A program made the translations under genes and the position numbers. Below, one piece after another: positions 14,817 through 21,544 of a stretch of 64,000 bases of DNA. Within the stretch, counting starts at the first letter, position 1. Each line of letters begins with the position of its first letter. Location: positions 124,001 through 188,000 of IMG/VR virus record IMGVR_UViG_3300028536_000014; one strand, given 5' to 3'. Under the pieces are notes generated by a model that saw only the letters and a program-made list of their open reading frames with translations, had not been told where the DNA came from and searched no databases. This stretch comes from a virus.

Positions 14817-17348
14817 ATGACGCAGCAAACCATTGTCAATGGTGCAGGTATGACGATCAATCTGGGTACGGACGACCTTTCTAAGAAAGTCGTTCCTATT
14901 ACCCCAGAGCAGATACCACAGCATCTGCCCATGTTTTTCTTATTTGCTCAGAGGGGGAATGGTAAATTTCTCGTCGATGGCAATACGTCTCAACTGATCT
15001 TTGGTAGTTCAACGTTTGATCCGCGTAGCGACTACTTCAATCACGCCACATTGTTTGCCAACGAATCAATCGCACAAGCCAATAGCATTATGGTCAAGCG
15101 TTTGATTCCGACCGATGCTGGACCGATGTCTAACGTTGTCGTTTGGCTTGATGTACTGGTCACAATGGTCGATCTGTACCAGCGTAATCCGGATGGATCA
15201 ATCACGCTGGACTCGATGGGTGATCCAACAATTGTAGGATCGGCTCCTGGTCTGAAAGCCAAATTTGTCAAAACCTATCGTACGACAGTTGTCGAACAAG
15301 AAACGATTGGTGATAAGACAGAAGTCGTTGGTGATCAAACCGATGCTGGTACTGTTGGTACAGTAGCGGTTGCTCAGACAGCAGTTGGAACTACACTGGT
15401 TATGAATAGCGGTGTCGGTATTATTCCGACTCAAGCTGTGACTGGTACCGGTATCGCATCTAACACAACAGTGTCGGCAGTAGCTGGTACAGCCACTACC
15501 ACGACTGCTGCTAATGGTGCTGCATCTTCGGCACAAGCAGTCATTACAGTTGATGCTACTACCGGTCTTGCAGTGGGTATGGTGGTGCGTGATACCACAA
15601 CCAGTGGTGCCATTCCGGTTGGTGCAAAGATTCTATCCATTGGAACTGGCACCATTACACTGAATGTCAATCTAACATCTGGTATTCTGGATAACGATGT
15701 GATCGTTGCTTATCCGACTGTCACATTGTCTGCAGCCACTACTTCTGCTCTTTCGTCTAGTGCCTCTGTCAGTTTTGGTGCTAATGCTACTTCGACGCGC
15801 TATCCGCTCTTCGAATTGCAGAATAGCTATTATGGTGCTGATGGTAACAATACTGGTTTCCGTCTTTGGGCTCCGACAACAGCTGGTGGCAATAGCATGC
15901 CTACAGCCATGATGGCTCAATATAAGGTCTATCCGTATATGTTCTCTGTTATCGAACGTGCGGATGTTAATAGTAATCCTACGTATGACAAGACCATTTC
16001 GGGTGAAACCCAAGTCATGTTTACGTTTGCAGAAGGTGTGATCAATCCGACAACTGATCAGCAGATCGGTTGGGATCAGATCATTCTTCAATCTTACAAT
16101 ATGATCGATAATCCCGGTTATCCGGATGTGATTGGTCGTATCAGCAATATGTATGTCTACGAAGCTAATATCACAACGGTTACAAACCTGATGTGGGAAT
16201 TTGAATCAGTCTATATCGATTCCAACAGTGATATCACTTCGGATTCGACATCGGCTGGTCTGATGAACTTCGTGACGGGTGTGTCTTCTGATAACGTTCC
16301 ATATCAAACCTATCAGTTCGTGGATTCGAGCACTTCTGTTCGCATGTCTCAATATAGCAACGTTTTCCTGTCTGGTGGTGCTGATGGCACGATGGACAGT
16401 ACGATGTATGAAACGTTGGTGTCTGCTGAGATGGATAAGTATGCCGATCCAACAGATGAAGTTCAGGATATTGCGTATAATGTCGAATCGATTATCTACG
16501 ATTCTGGCTTCTCGCTTGATACTAAGTTCAAGCTGGCTGAATTCATTTCTGTTCGTAAAGATACTGTTTGCATTCTCGGCACACATACCGTTGGTGATGA
16601 TACACTAACTGAGTCCGAAGAGCATTCGGTTGCTGTTTCACTTCGTACCCGCCTGCAGATGTATCCGGAATCCGATTACTTCGGAACACCTGTTATGCGT
16701 GGTATGATCATGGGACGCAGTGGTCTTGTTCGCAATAGCGAATATACTCAACGTGTTCCGGCAACATTCGAGATTCTTAGCAAGTTTGCTAAATACATGG
16801 GTGCTGGTAATGGTAACTGGAAATCAGGATCTTCTCCGGAAGGTTCTCCCGGTAACAACATCACTCGGATGAAAGATATCAACATTACCTGGGTTTCTGA
16901 TACCGTTCGTAACTTGAATTGGGATACGGGTCTGAACTGGGTTCTGAGATTTGATCGTTCCAGGTATTTCATTCCGGCTTACAAAACCGTGTATGACGAT
17001 GATACCTCCGTGCTGAACAGCATCGTGGTAGCACTTGCGATTGCTCAGCTGAACAAGATCGCGAACTCGGTCTGGCGAACATTGACGGGCCGTACTGATC
17101 TGACTCCAGCACAACTTTGTGATCGTAGTAATGGTCTTGTTAACGATCGTGTCAAGGGTATCTTTGACAATCGTTATGTGATCATTCCTGCTGCAACGAT
17201 TAGCGATCTGGATAATCTGCGTGGCTTTAGCTGGTCGATGCCGATCAAGATCGGAGCCGATAACATGCGGACTGTGATGACGACTTGGGTTGAATCTTAT
17301 CGTCAAGCAGATCTTGTCCCCAACAACAATGCCCCGACGGGAGGTTAA
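14817..17348 (+). CDS. Contractile tail sheath protein
   Basis: The 843-residue product is placed as tail sheath, the subunit that contracts around the tube. Support is its N-terminal sequence, its length class, and the adjacent tube-like gene, matching the phiKZ gp29-gp30 pair. The C-terminal half contains sheath-type stretches such as TVCILGTHTVGD, GWDQIILQSYN and, near the end, AATISDLDNLRGFSWSMPIK. Residues about 160-325 are a Thr/Ala/Gly/Val-rich insertion with at least two beta-repeat units (AVGTTLVM...TGTGIASNTTV and LAVGMVVRDTTT...GAKILSIGTGTITL). The phiKZ sheath is shorter by about this amount, from memory. Codon use is GC-richer than in neighbours, as for a very abundant protein. 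The start follows AAGGAAAGG. Confidence 0.85.
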   Translation: MTQQTIVNGAGMTINLGTDDLSKKVVPITPEQIPQHLPMFFLFAQRGNGKFLVDGNTSQLIFGSSTFDPRSDYFNHATLFANESIAQANSIMVKRLIPTDAGPMSNVVVWLDVLVTMVDLYQRNPDGSITLDSMGDPTIVGSAPGLKAKFVKTYRTTVVEQETIGDKTEVVGDQTDAGTVGTVAVAQTAVGTTLVMNSGVGIIPTQAVTGTGIASNTTVSAVAGTATTTTAANGAASSAQAVITVDATTGLAVGMVVRDTTTSGAIPVGAKILSIGTGTITLNVNLTSGILDNDVIVAYPTVTLSAATTSALSSSASVSFGANATSTRYPLFELQNSYYGADGNNTGFRLWAPTTAGGNSMPTAMMAQYKVYPYMFSVIERADVNSNPTYDKTISGETQVMFTFAEGVINPTTDQQIGWDQIILQSYNMIDNPGYPDVIGRISNMYVYEANITTVTNLMWEFESVYIDSNSDITSDSTSAGLMNFVTGVSSDNVPYQTYQFVDSSTSVRMSQYSNVFLSGGADGTMDSTMYETLVSAEMDKYADPTDEVQDIAYNVESIIYDSGFSLDTKFKLAEFISVRKDTVCILGTHTVGDDTLTESEEHSVAVSLRTRLQMYPESDYFGTPVMRGMIMGRSGLVRNSEYTQRVPATFEILSKFAKYMGAGNGNWKSGSSPEGSPGNNITRMKDINITWVSDTVRNLNWDTGLNWVLRFDRSRYFIPAYKTVYDDDTSVLNSIVVALAIAQLNKIANSVWRTLTGRTDLTPAQLCDRSNGLVNDRVKGIFDNRYVIIPAATISDLDNLRGFSWSMPIKIGADNMRTVMTTWVESYRQADLVPNNNAPTGG

Positions 17349-17354
17349 TAGATC

Positions 17355-18230
17355 ATGGCTCGCTCAAGTGCTACATTACTGGGTTCACAAGCTTTTGGTG
17401 AACAACTTACACAATTTGCTACCGATCCCACTTATGGTGGTCAAGGCGGTTGGGCTAACGATCTGACACAATGGCTGAATAACCAGGCTTATGTCAGCAA
17501 ACAAGTCTTTGCGATTGTCATGGAAGCACCAGGTTTCTTCAACTTGATGTCTGATCCCAATAAGTGGGTCGAGATCCTACGTGCATTCTTCGAAACACAC
17601 GTTCGAACAATTGAAGGACTTCACTCGGGTGTCGAATATGAATTCGAAGAACATCCTGTTGGTGGTGCTGGTGAAGTTCAACATGAAGTTGTCAACGCTC
17701 GCCGTACTCCGTCTGCACCTGTCGTCAGTGTGATAGACAAGGTTGGTCTTCCGTTCCAGAACTTCTTCCGTAGCTGGGGTCAGTACGGTATGATGGATCC
17801 GGATACGAAATACGCGTTGGCTTCCAATCTGGACAATACGCCCAGTGAACCATGGACAGCTGATCAATATACGGCAACGGTTCTCTTTATTGAACCCGAT
17901 GCTTCTCACAACCGCGTGGTGAAGGCTTGGTTGTGTACAAACATGATGCCACATAGCAATGGTGAAGAAGATGGTCGTCGTGATATGACAGCTGCTGGTG
18001 AGCTTCTGACGTTATCGATCGAATTCACTGCATTGACTCAGACTGGAGTGGGTGTCCGTACTTTGGCGCAATCCATGCTGGACAATCTGAATCAGACTAA
18101 TGCCAATCCTTATCTGCGTGAATCGTTTATCTCTGATCAGGACAGTGATGTTGCTGTTGCGCAAGATGACTATGCCAACACTATGGCTGAAGTAGCGGAT
18201 ACTGCAGTAAGTCTCCCTGTAAATCCGTAA
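17355..18230 (+). CDS. Tail tube protein
   Basis: The 291-residue protein lies six bases after sheath with its Shine-Dalgarno (GGGAGG) inside the end of the sheath gene. This sheath-tube order is conserved in contractile-tailed phages, and the length and alternating beta-strand sequence suit the inner tube of phiKZ-type phages (gp30). The C-terminal 45 residues are acidic and Asp/Asn-rich. It shares the GC-richer codon use of sheath. A bidirectional terminator follows. Confidence 0.82.
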   Translation: MARSSATLLGSQAFGEQLTQFATDPTYGGQGGWANDLTQWLNNQAYVSKQVFAIVMEAPGFFNLMSDPNKWVEILRAFFETHVRTIEGLHSGVEYEFEEHPVGGAGEVQHEVVNARRTPSAPVVSVIDKVGLPFQNFFRSWGQYGMMDPDTKYALASNLDNTPSEPWTADQYTATVLFIEPDASHNRVVKAWLCTNMMPHSNGEEDGRRDMTAAGELLTLSIEFTALTQTGVGVRTLAQSMLDNLNQTNANPYLRESFISDQDSDVAVAQDDYANTMAEVADTAVSLPVNP

Positions 18231-18256
18231 TAGTAGAATTGAAGTAAAAAAAATAG

Positions 18257-18286
18257 AGAGGATACAGGCATTAGCCTGTATCCTCT
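18257..18286. terminator. Bidirectional terminator after tail tube
   Basis: Perfect 13-bp inverted repeat (AGAGGATACAGGC and complement, 4-base loop) between convergent genes. T-rich sequence follows on the plus strand (TCTTTGTTTATT), and an A-run precedes it, which reads as a T-run on the minus strand. Confidence 0.8.
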
Positions 18287-18296
18287 TCTTTGTTTA

Positions 18297-19025
18297 TTAC
18301 AACGTGGTAATGTTGATATCGAAATCAAAAGGTCCAAAAGTGTGAGATCGTCCTAGTTTTATTGCTCGAGCAATTTTCTTATCTTCTTCACTTAGACCAG
18401 CTTTCTTTTTATCAAGGAAAGAAAGCATGTTATCAAGATTTCCATTACCACCTTCGACAAACTGTCCTGAGAAATCATGAATTGAAACATTATGAATTTC
18501 GTTTTCAGTATGCTCAACCCTGATTACGAATGGCGAGATAAATTCAGATGTAATTGTATCGAGAACGACGACTGCTAAAGTGGTGTCATCGTTGTTGACA
18601 GTTTCCAGACTGGTAAGAAAATCTTCTTGACTTTCGATATTACCACGATCAAACCGAACCTGATAAGTTGTTTTAGGTATGAGGGTTTTGATGAAATCTT
18701 CTTCAGTACCTTCGTTACCAGCTTGTAACCATTGTTGATAACTAGTTTTGTCATCAGTATTTAAAATATTTTCAGAAGAACTTACATCTTCTTCATTAAC
18801 GTTTGTATCTGGAATAAAGTTTGAAATTGGAAGTTCAATAATTTCACCAACTTCCATTTTATCGATTTGTGCTTGTATTTCTTCATCAATTTCAAAACCA
18901 CTTGATCCCGAGATTTTTATTACATCTTTAATATCTTTTCCATTACAGACAACAACATTAGGTTCATCACTATCCGTCACTTCGCACAAATAACCTGAAT
19001 CTTCCCTACTGATTTTCAATGTCAT
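18297..19025 (-). CDS. Hypothetical acidic protein, 242 aa
   Basis: I start it at ATG 19025 (MTLKISREDSG), which has AAGGA eight bases upstream; an in-frame ATG at 19049 has none. The 242-residue product is strongly acidic and soluble. A segment of about residues 95-125 (KTSYQQWLQAGNEGTEEDFIKTL) resembles the short collagen-like or fibre-associated motif 'YQxWLxxGNxGTExDFL' seen in many phage tail and fibre proteins, so a virion or fibre-associated role is possible. A candidate promoter is 35 bases upstream, and the gene ends at the bidirectional terminator. Confidence 0.68.
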   Translation of the reverse strand: MTLKISREDSGYLCEVTDSDEPNVVVCNGKDIKDVIKISGSSGFEIDEEIQAQIDKMEVGEIIELPISNFIPDTNVNEEDVSSSENILNTDDKTSYQQWLQAGNEGTEEDFIKTLIPKTTYQVRFDRGNIESQEDFLTSLETVNNDDTTLAVVVLDTITSEFISPFVIRVEHTENEIHNVSIHDFSGQFVEGGNGNLDNMLSFLDKKKAGLSEEDKKIARAIKLGRSHTFGPFDFDINITTL

Positions 19026-19059
19026 GATAAAATCCTTCTGGTAAAACAAGCGAGAATTC

Positions 19060-19076
19060 CACTAGAGTATATAAAG
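19060..19076 (-). promoter_or_regulatory. Candidate phage promoter
   Basis: Minus strand TTTATATACTCTAGTGG, matching the core ATATACTyTA motif and lying 35 bases before the start of the gene at 18297-19025. Confidence 0.5.
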
Positions 19077-19134
19077 CTAAGAATACTTAAGAGCTCATTT
19101 TATATAATAGAATGGAAGATTAAAGGAGAAAACG

Positions 19135-19299
19135 ATGGATCTCATAATTGTGGTTCTGATTCTACTCCTCTTGTTTGGAGGCGGTGGTGGTTTATATTTA
19201 AATCATCATACTCTTGACTTGGGAGGAAACAACATTCTTTATGTTTTATTAGTAGTGGTTATAATCATTATCCTTTTTAGAATGATTGGTCGTCGATGA
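19135..19299 (+). CDS. Tiny membrane protein, 54 aa, DUF3309-like
   Basis: A 54-codon frame on the plus strand with a strong AAAGGAG seven bases before ATG at 19135. The product has two hydrophobic helices (residues 3-14 and 35-48) joined by a GGGGG turn and a polar GG-containing linker, ending in FRMIGRR. This layout (two helices, glycine turn, Arg end) is like the short DUF3309 membrane proteins of bacteria. A TATAAT box at 19103-19108 lies about 30 bases upstream, and a hairpin terminator follows. It is the only plus-strand gene in this minus-strand accessory region. Confidence 0.72.
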   Translation: MDLIIVVLILLLLFGGGGGLYLNHHTLDLGGNNILYVLLVVVIIIILFRMIGRR

Positions 19300-19319
19300 T
19301 GTTTTAATGTGAGAACTAA

Positions 19320-19350
19320 CTCTACTACAACTATGAAAGTTGTAGTAGAG
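19320..19350 (+). terminator. Hairpin after the 54-aa membrane protein gene
   Basis: Perfect 13-bp inverted repeat (CTCTACTACAACT and complement), 20 bases beyond the stop at 19299; no strong U-tract. Confidence 0.6.
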
Positions 19351-19372
19351 CGTGTGTTTATGCAAAAAAAAA

Positions 19373-19406
19373 ACCACTCCGGCGGCAAACACACGCCAGG
19401 AGTGGT
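19373..19406 (-). terminator. Intrinsic terminator of the cREC operon
   Basis: Inverted repeat ACCACTCC/GGAGTGGT with an inner GGCG/CGCC pair, followed on the minus strand by a run of T residues (an A-run at 19364-19373). It lies about 30 bases past the stop of the gene at 19439-19897. Confidence 0.78.
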
Positions 19407-19438
19407 GTCGCAAATGGGCGACATGTACATCAACAGTG

Positions 19439-19897
19439 TTAACCGACTTCAGTGATATGGCGTAAAAAGCTTTTCCAATAACACTCCATGTTTCTCTTCC
19501 CAACTGGATTTTGAGTATGAAAATACAATTGTGGTTCTTTTAATAGCGGGTTATCCAACCAACCATTACAGAGTTTCTTTAAGAGATCATAACCGGTTTG
19601 GTTCGTTTGTTTTCCCAAATCATGATCAAAGGAGTAAACGTCAAATGTTTTACGATTGGTTTGATGAATAAAATCATCAGGTGTTCTTACCGTAGTCCAT
19701 TTAATTTTTCCACGATAACGACACCAAGTTACATCTATCCAATTCCTTTCATCATCTAGAAAGAGACCTTCAAGTATTTTGTCATCTCTCCTGTTCTTCT
19801 TTAAGATTACAATCCAATAATAAATAATAAGGATTACAGGAAATAAGACGTAGAAAATATTGAATAATAGTGATTCTAAGTTATTGTTACTATTCAT
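19439..19897 (-). CDS. Membrane-anchored cREC-like receiver domain protein
   Basis: 152 residues. Residues 9-32 form one membrane helix followed by a basic stop-transfer (KKNRR). Residues 44-150 form a receiver-like domain: GLFLDDERN (acidic D48, D49, E50), KWTTVRTPDDF, VYSFDHDLG, then GYDLLKKLC and LYFHTQNPVGKRNM. This is the pattern of the family annotated cyclic-phosphate processing receiver (cREC), proposed from comparative genomics to act in RNA repair or nucleotide metabolism; function is predicted, not proven. All key acidic and His residues are present, so it may be active at the cytoplasmic membrane face. AAAGGA precedes ATG at 19897. It has a degenerate paralogue two genes upstream. 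Confidence 0.7.
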   Translation of the reverse strand: MNSNNNLESLLFNIFYVLFPVILIIYYWIVILKKNRRDDKILEGLFLDDERNWIDVTWCRYRGKIKWTTVRTPDDFIHQTNRKTFDVYSFDHDLGKQTNQTGYDLLKKLCNGWLDNPLLKEPQLYFHTQNPVGKRNMECYWKSFLRHITEVG

Positions 19898-19934
19898 TGC
19901 TGTTTTCCTTTAACGGTGTATATGACATATATGT

Positions 19935-20138
19935 TTAATGACGTAATGATTTTATTTTTTCTCTTAATGTTGTTAATTCTTTATTAGCAGACGTTAACTC
20001 ATTTCGTATAGATCTTAAACGATTATTTATAGAAATAGTCGTAAAAATTATCATCCCTATATAAATGACGGTAATACTAAAAATGATAACAATTGTGCAT
20101 GTTAAATAATCGATGTTAGTAAAATCAATATTATTCAC
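19935..20138 (-). CDS. Small membrane coiled-coil protein, 67 aa
   Basis: I choose the GTG at 20138, which follows AAAGGAG by nine bases, over the upstream ATG at 20183, which lacks a Shine-Dalgarno and would overlap the preceding gene. The 67-residue product has one strong membrane helix (about residues 12-34) and then a heptad-like helix (NNRLRSIRNELTSANKELTTLREKIKSL). It sits between two cREC-like genes in the same orientation and probably belongs to their operon, perhaps as a membrane scaffold; that role is speculation. Confidence 0.62.
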   Translation of the reverse strand: MNNIDFTNIDYLTCTIVIIFSITVIYIGMIIFTTISINNRLRSIRNELTSANKELTTLREKIKSLRH

Positions 20139-20151
20139 GGTACATTCTCCT

Positions 20152-20607
20152 TTAAGAATCTTTCTTTGGTGTTTTTCGATCATTTAATTCATCCTCAAAT
20201 TCATACCACATAGCTGACATTTTAGCAACCATTGTGTTATCTTGAGAATGAAATCTTACGATAGGAAGATCTGTTATTTTATCTTCTTCCAATGAACCTA
20301 TGAATTCTGCTAAGAGAACCTGGCCAGTAATACTACCAGCACTGAGATAATAATCAAAGGAATAGATGTCAAACTTCTTTTCCTTGATAATAGCCATGAA
20401 TTCTTTTGGCGTTCTAACAATCGTCCACTTAACGTTATCGGGATAATGTACGCCATGGACATCTTGAGGATTTCGTTCGTCATCGAGAAAGAGACCAGAT
20501 AATATCTTCTCATCGAAATCATGTATGACTCGTGTTCGTCTTGATTGGTATATTGGTAAGTCTTTCTTTTTCTTATTGATAACTTTACCAAATCTTACTT
20601 CATACAT
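20152..20607 (-). CDS. Degenerate cREC-like receiver domain protein
   Basis: A 151-residue soluble paralogue of the protein encoded at 19439-19897. Residues about 36-140 align by eye: GLFLDDERNPQDV, KWTIVRTPKEF, IYSFDYYLSAGSITGQ, PIVRFHSQDN. The first acidic cluster is kept, but the DHDLG motif of its paralogue is replaced by DYYLS, and the C-terminal HTQNPxG by HSQDNTM, so catalysis may be lost or altered. Residues 1-30 are lysine-rich. One active and one degenerate copy in tandem suggest duplication and specialisation, for example a regulatory or target-sensing copy. Confidence 0.65.
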   Translation of the reverse strand: MYEVRFGKVINKKKKDLPIYQSRRTRVIHDFDEKILSGLFLDDERNPQDVHGVHYPDNVKWTIVRTPKEFMAIIKEKKFDIYSFDYYLSAGSITGQVLLAEFIGSLEEDKITDLPIVRFHSQDNTMVAKMSAMWYEFEDELNDRKTPKKDS

Positions 20608-20619
20608 GTTGTTTATCTC

Positions 20620-20844
20620 TCATTGACAAACAGTAATTGGAGAAAAGAGATTGATGATGTGTCCAACCGTCAGATACCAATCGTACGGTGGGAACACAAT
20701 TGCAAACAACGTCATCCAGAAACCATATGTCGTTACTACACCATTAATCCAAGATAATAATAACACCAAAGCTAAGGTGTATCCTAATACTAAATTGATG
20801 ATATATCCGGTATCGGTTTTAAACTCACGTTTGAATGTATCCAT
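20620..20844 (-). CDS. Small membrane protein, 74 aa
   Basis: Starts at ATG 20844 (MDTFKREFKTD) with AGGAG eight bases upstream; the longer frame from 20868 would begin inside a hairpin. Two hydrophobic segments (about 15-32 and 41-55) and an amphipathic end (GHIINLFSPITVCQ) mark it as membrane-embedded. It is the first small gene after the hairpin that follows the 172-residue gene and is likely co-transcribed with the cREC-like genes. Family unknown. Confidence 0.63.
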   Translation of the reverse strand: MDTFKREFKTDTGYIINLVLGYTLALVLLLSWINGVVTTYGFWMTLFAIVFPPYDWYLTVGHIINLFSPITVCQ

Positions 20845-20863
20845 TATTTTCTCCTGTTTGAAG

Positions 20864-20893
20864 ATCACTGACTCCTTTTAGAGAGTCAGTGAT
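20864..20893 (-). terminator. Hairpin between the 172-aa gene and the cREC operon
   Basis: Perfect 11-bp inverted repeat (ATCACTGACTC and complement) just before the Shine-Dalgarno of the 74-residue membrane protein gene. It may attenuate read-through from the upstream gene rather than end it completely, since few T residues follow. Confidence 0.55.
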
Positions 20894-20911
20894 AGAGTTG
20901 ACAGTGTTGGA

Positions 20912-21430
20912 CTACTTCTTTTTCTTCAACACCTCAGCTGCCAGTTCGGCAACTGCATTGCGAACAACCTTCAACTGACCTGTTGTGTGTTCGCCTTTGA
21001 TATCGACCTCGCTGGAAAGAACACCGTCTTTTTCGGATGTTCTGCGATCTGCGCCGCTGCCATAGCTATATTCACGATGACGTTCGACAGAATGACGTGT
21101 AATATCGGATTTGCCCATACGCAATTCTGCAGTGACAACATCGAGCTTCTTATTGTCACGCAAAGTATTGATGGCAATGGTGCCGACGGCTAACGCAGAT
21201 GCTGCGACGAAACGCTGACGATAATCAGTGATCGCATCATCGATTTCCGGTGTAACTTCAGGCGGAAGATTTTCACGATAGTTATCCCTAATTTCAGAGA
21301 TGACACCATCGGATTTACTGACATCGAGACCACCCACGATGATTTCACTCAACGTCTTGATTTCGGGTTTGATCTTGCTGGCTGCTGAGACAGCCACAAC
21401 GGGCTTTTCTGCTTCTGCGACTTTTGACAC
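20912..21430 (-). CDS. Hypothetical helical protein, 172 aa, GC-rich gene
   Basis: A 172-residue helical protein (Ala/Glu/Lys-rich, lysine tail KKKK) with an alanine-rich hydrophobic stretch near residues 75-88 (ASALAVGTIAIN). The start codon is GTG at 21430, six bases after AAGGAG, with no closer ATG. Base composition is GC-richer than its neighbours, as in the sheath and tube genes, suggesting high expression. A clear copy of the recurrent promoter motif lies 75 bases upstream. I do not recognise the family; it may be an abundant phage-specific protein. Confidence 0.7.
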   Translation of the reverse strand: MSKVAEAEKPVVAVSAASKIKPEIKTLSEIIVGGLDVSKSDGVISEIRDNYRENLPPEVTPEIDDAITDYRQRFVAASALAVGTIAINTLRDNKKLDVVTAELRMGKSDITRHSVERHREYSYGSGADRRTSEKDGVLSSEVDIKGEHTTGQLKVVRNAVAELAAEVLKKKK

Positions 21431-21503
21431 TGTGAACTCCTTATAACGTTATAACGAATGTAAGAAACCCAGAAGACTACCTTGGCCAAGATTTCCTGGC
21501 TTC

Positions 21504-21521
21504 CTCACATAGAGTATATCT
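21504..21521 (-). promoter_or_regulatory. Candidate phage promoter
   Basis: Minus strand AGATATACTCTATGTGAG, identical to the phuZ-upstream copy at 17 of 18 positions, 75 bases before the GTG start at 21430. It probably drives the 172-residue gene and, by read-through, the cREC cluster. Confidence 0.62.
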
Positions 21522-21544
21522 GTTTAAATAAAGTTTAGAAAGGG

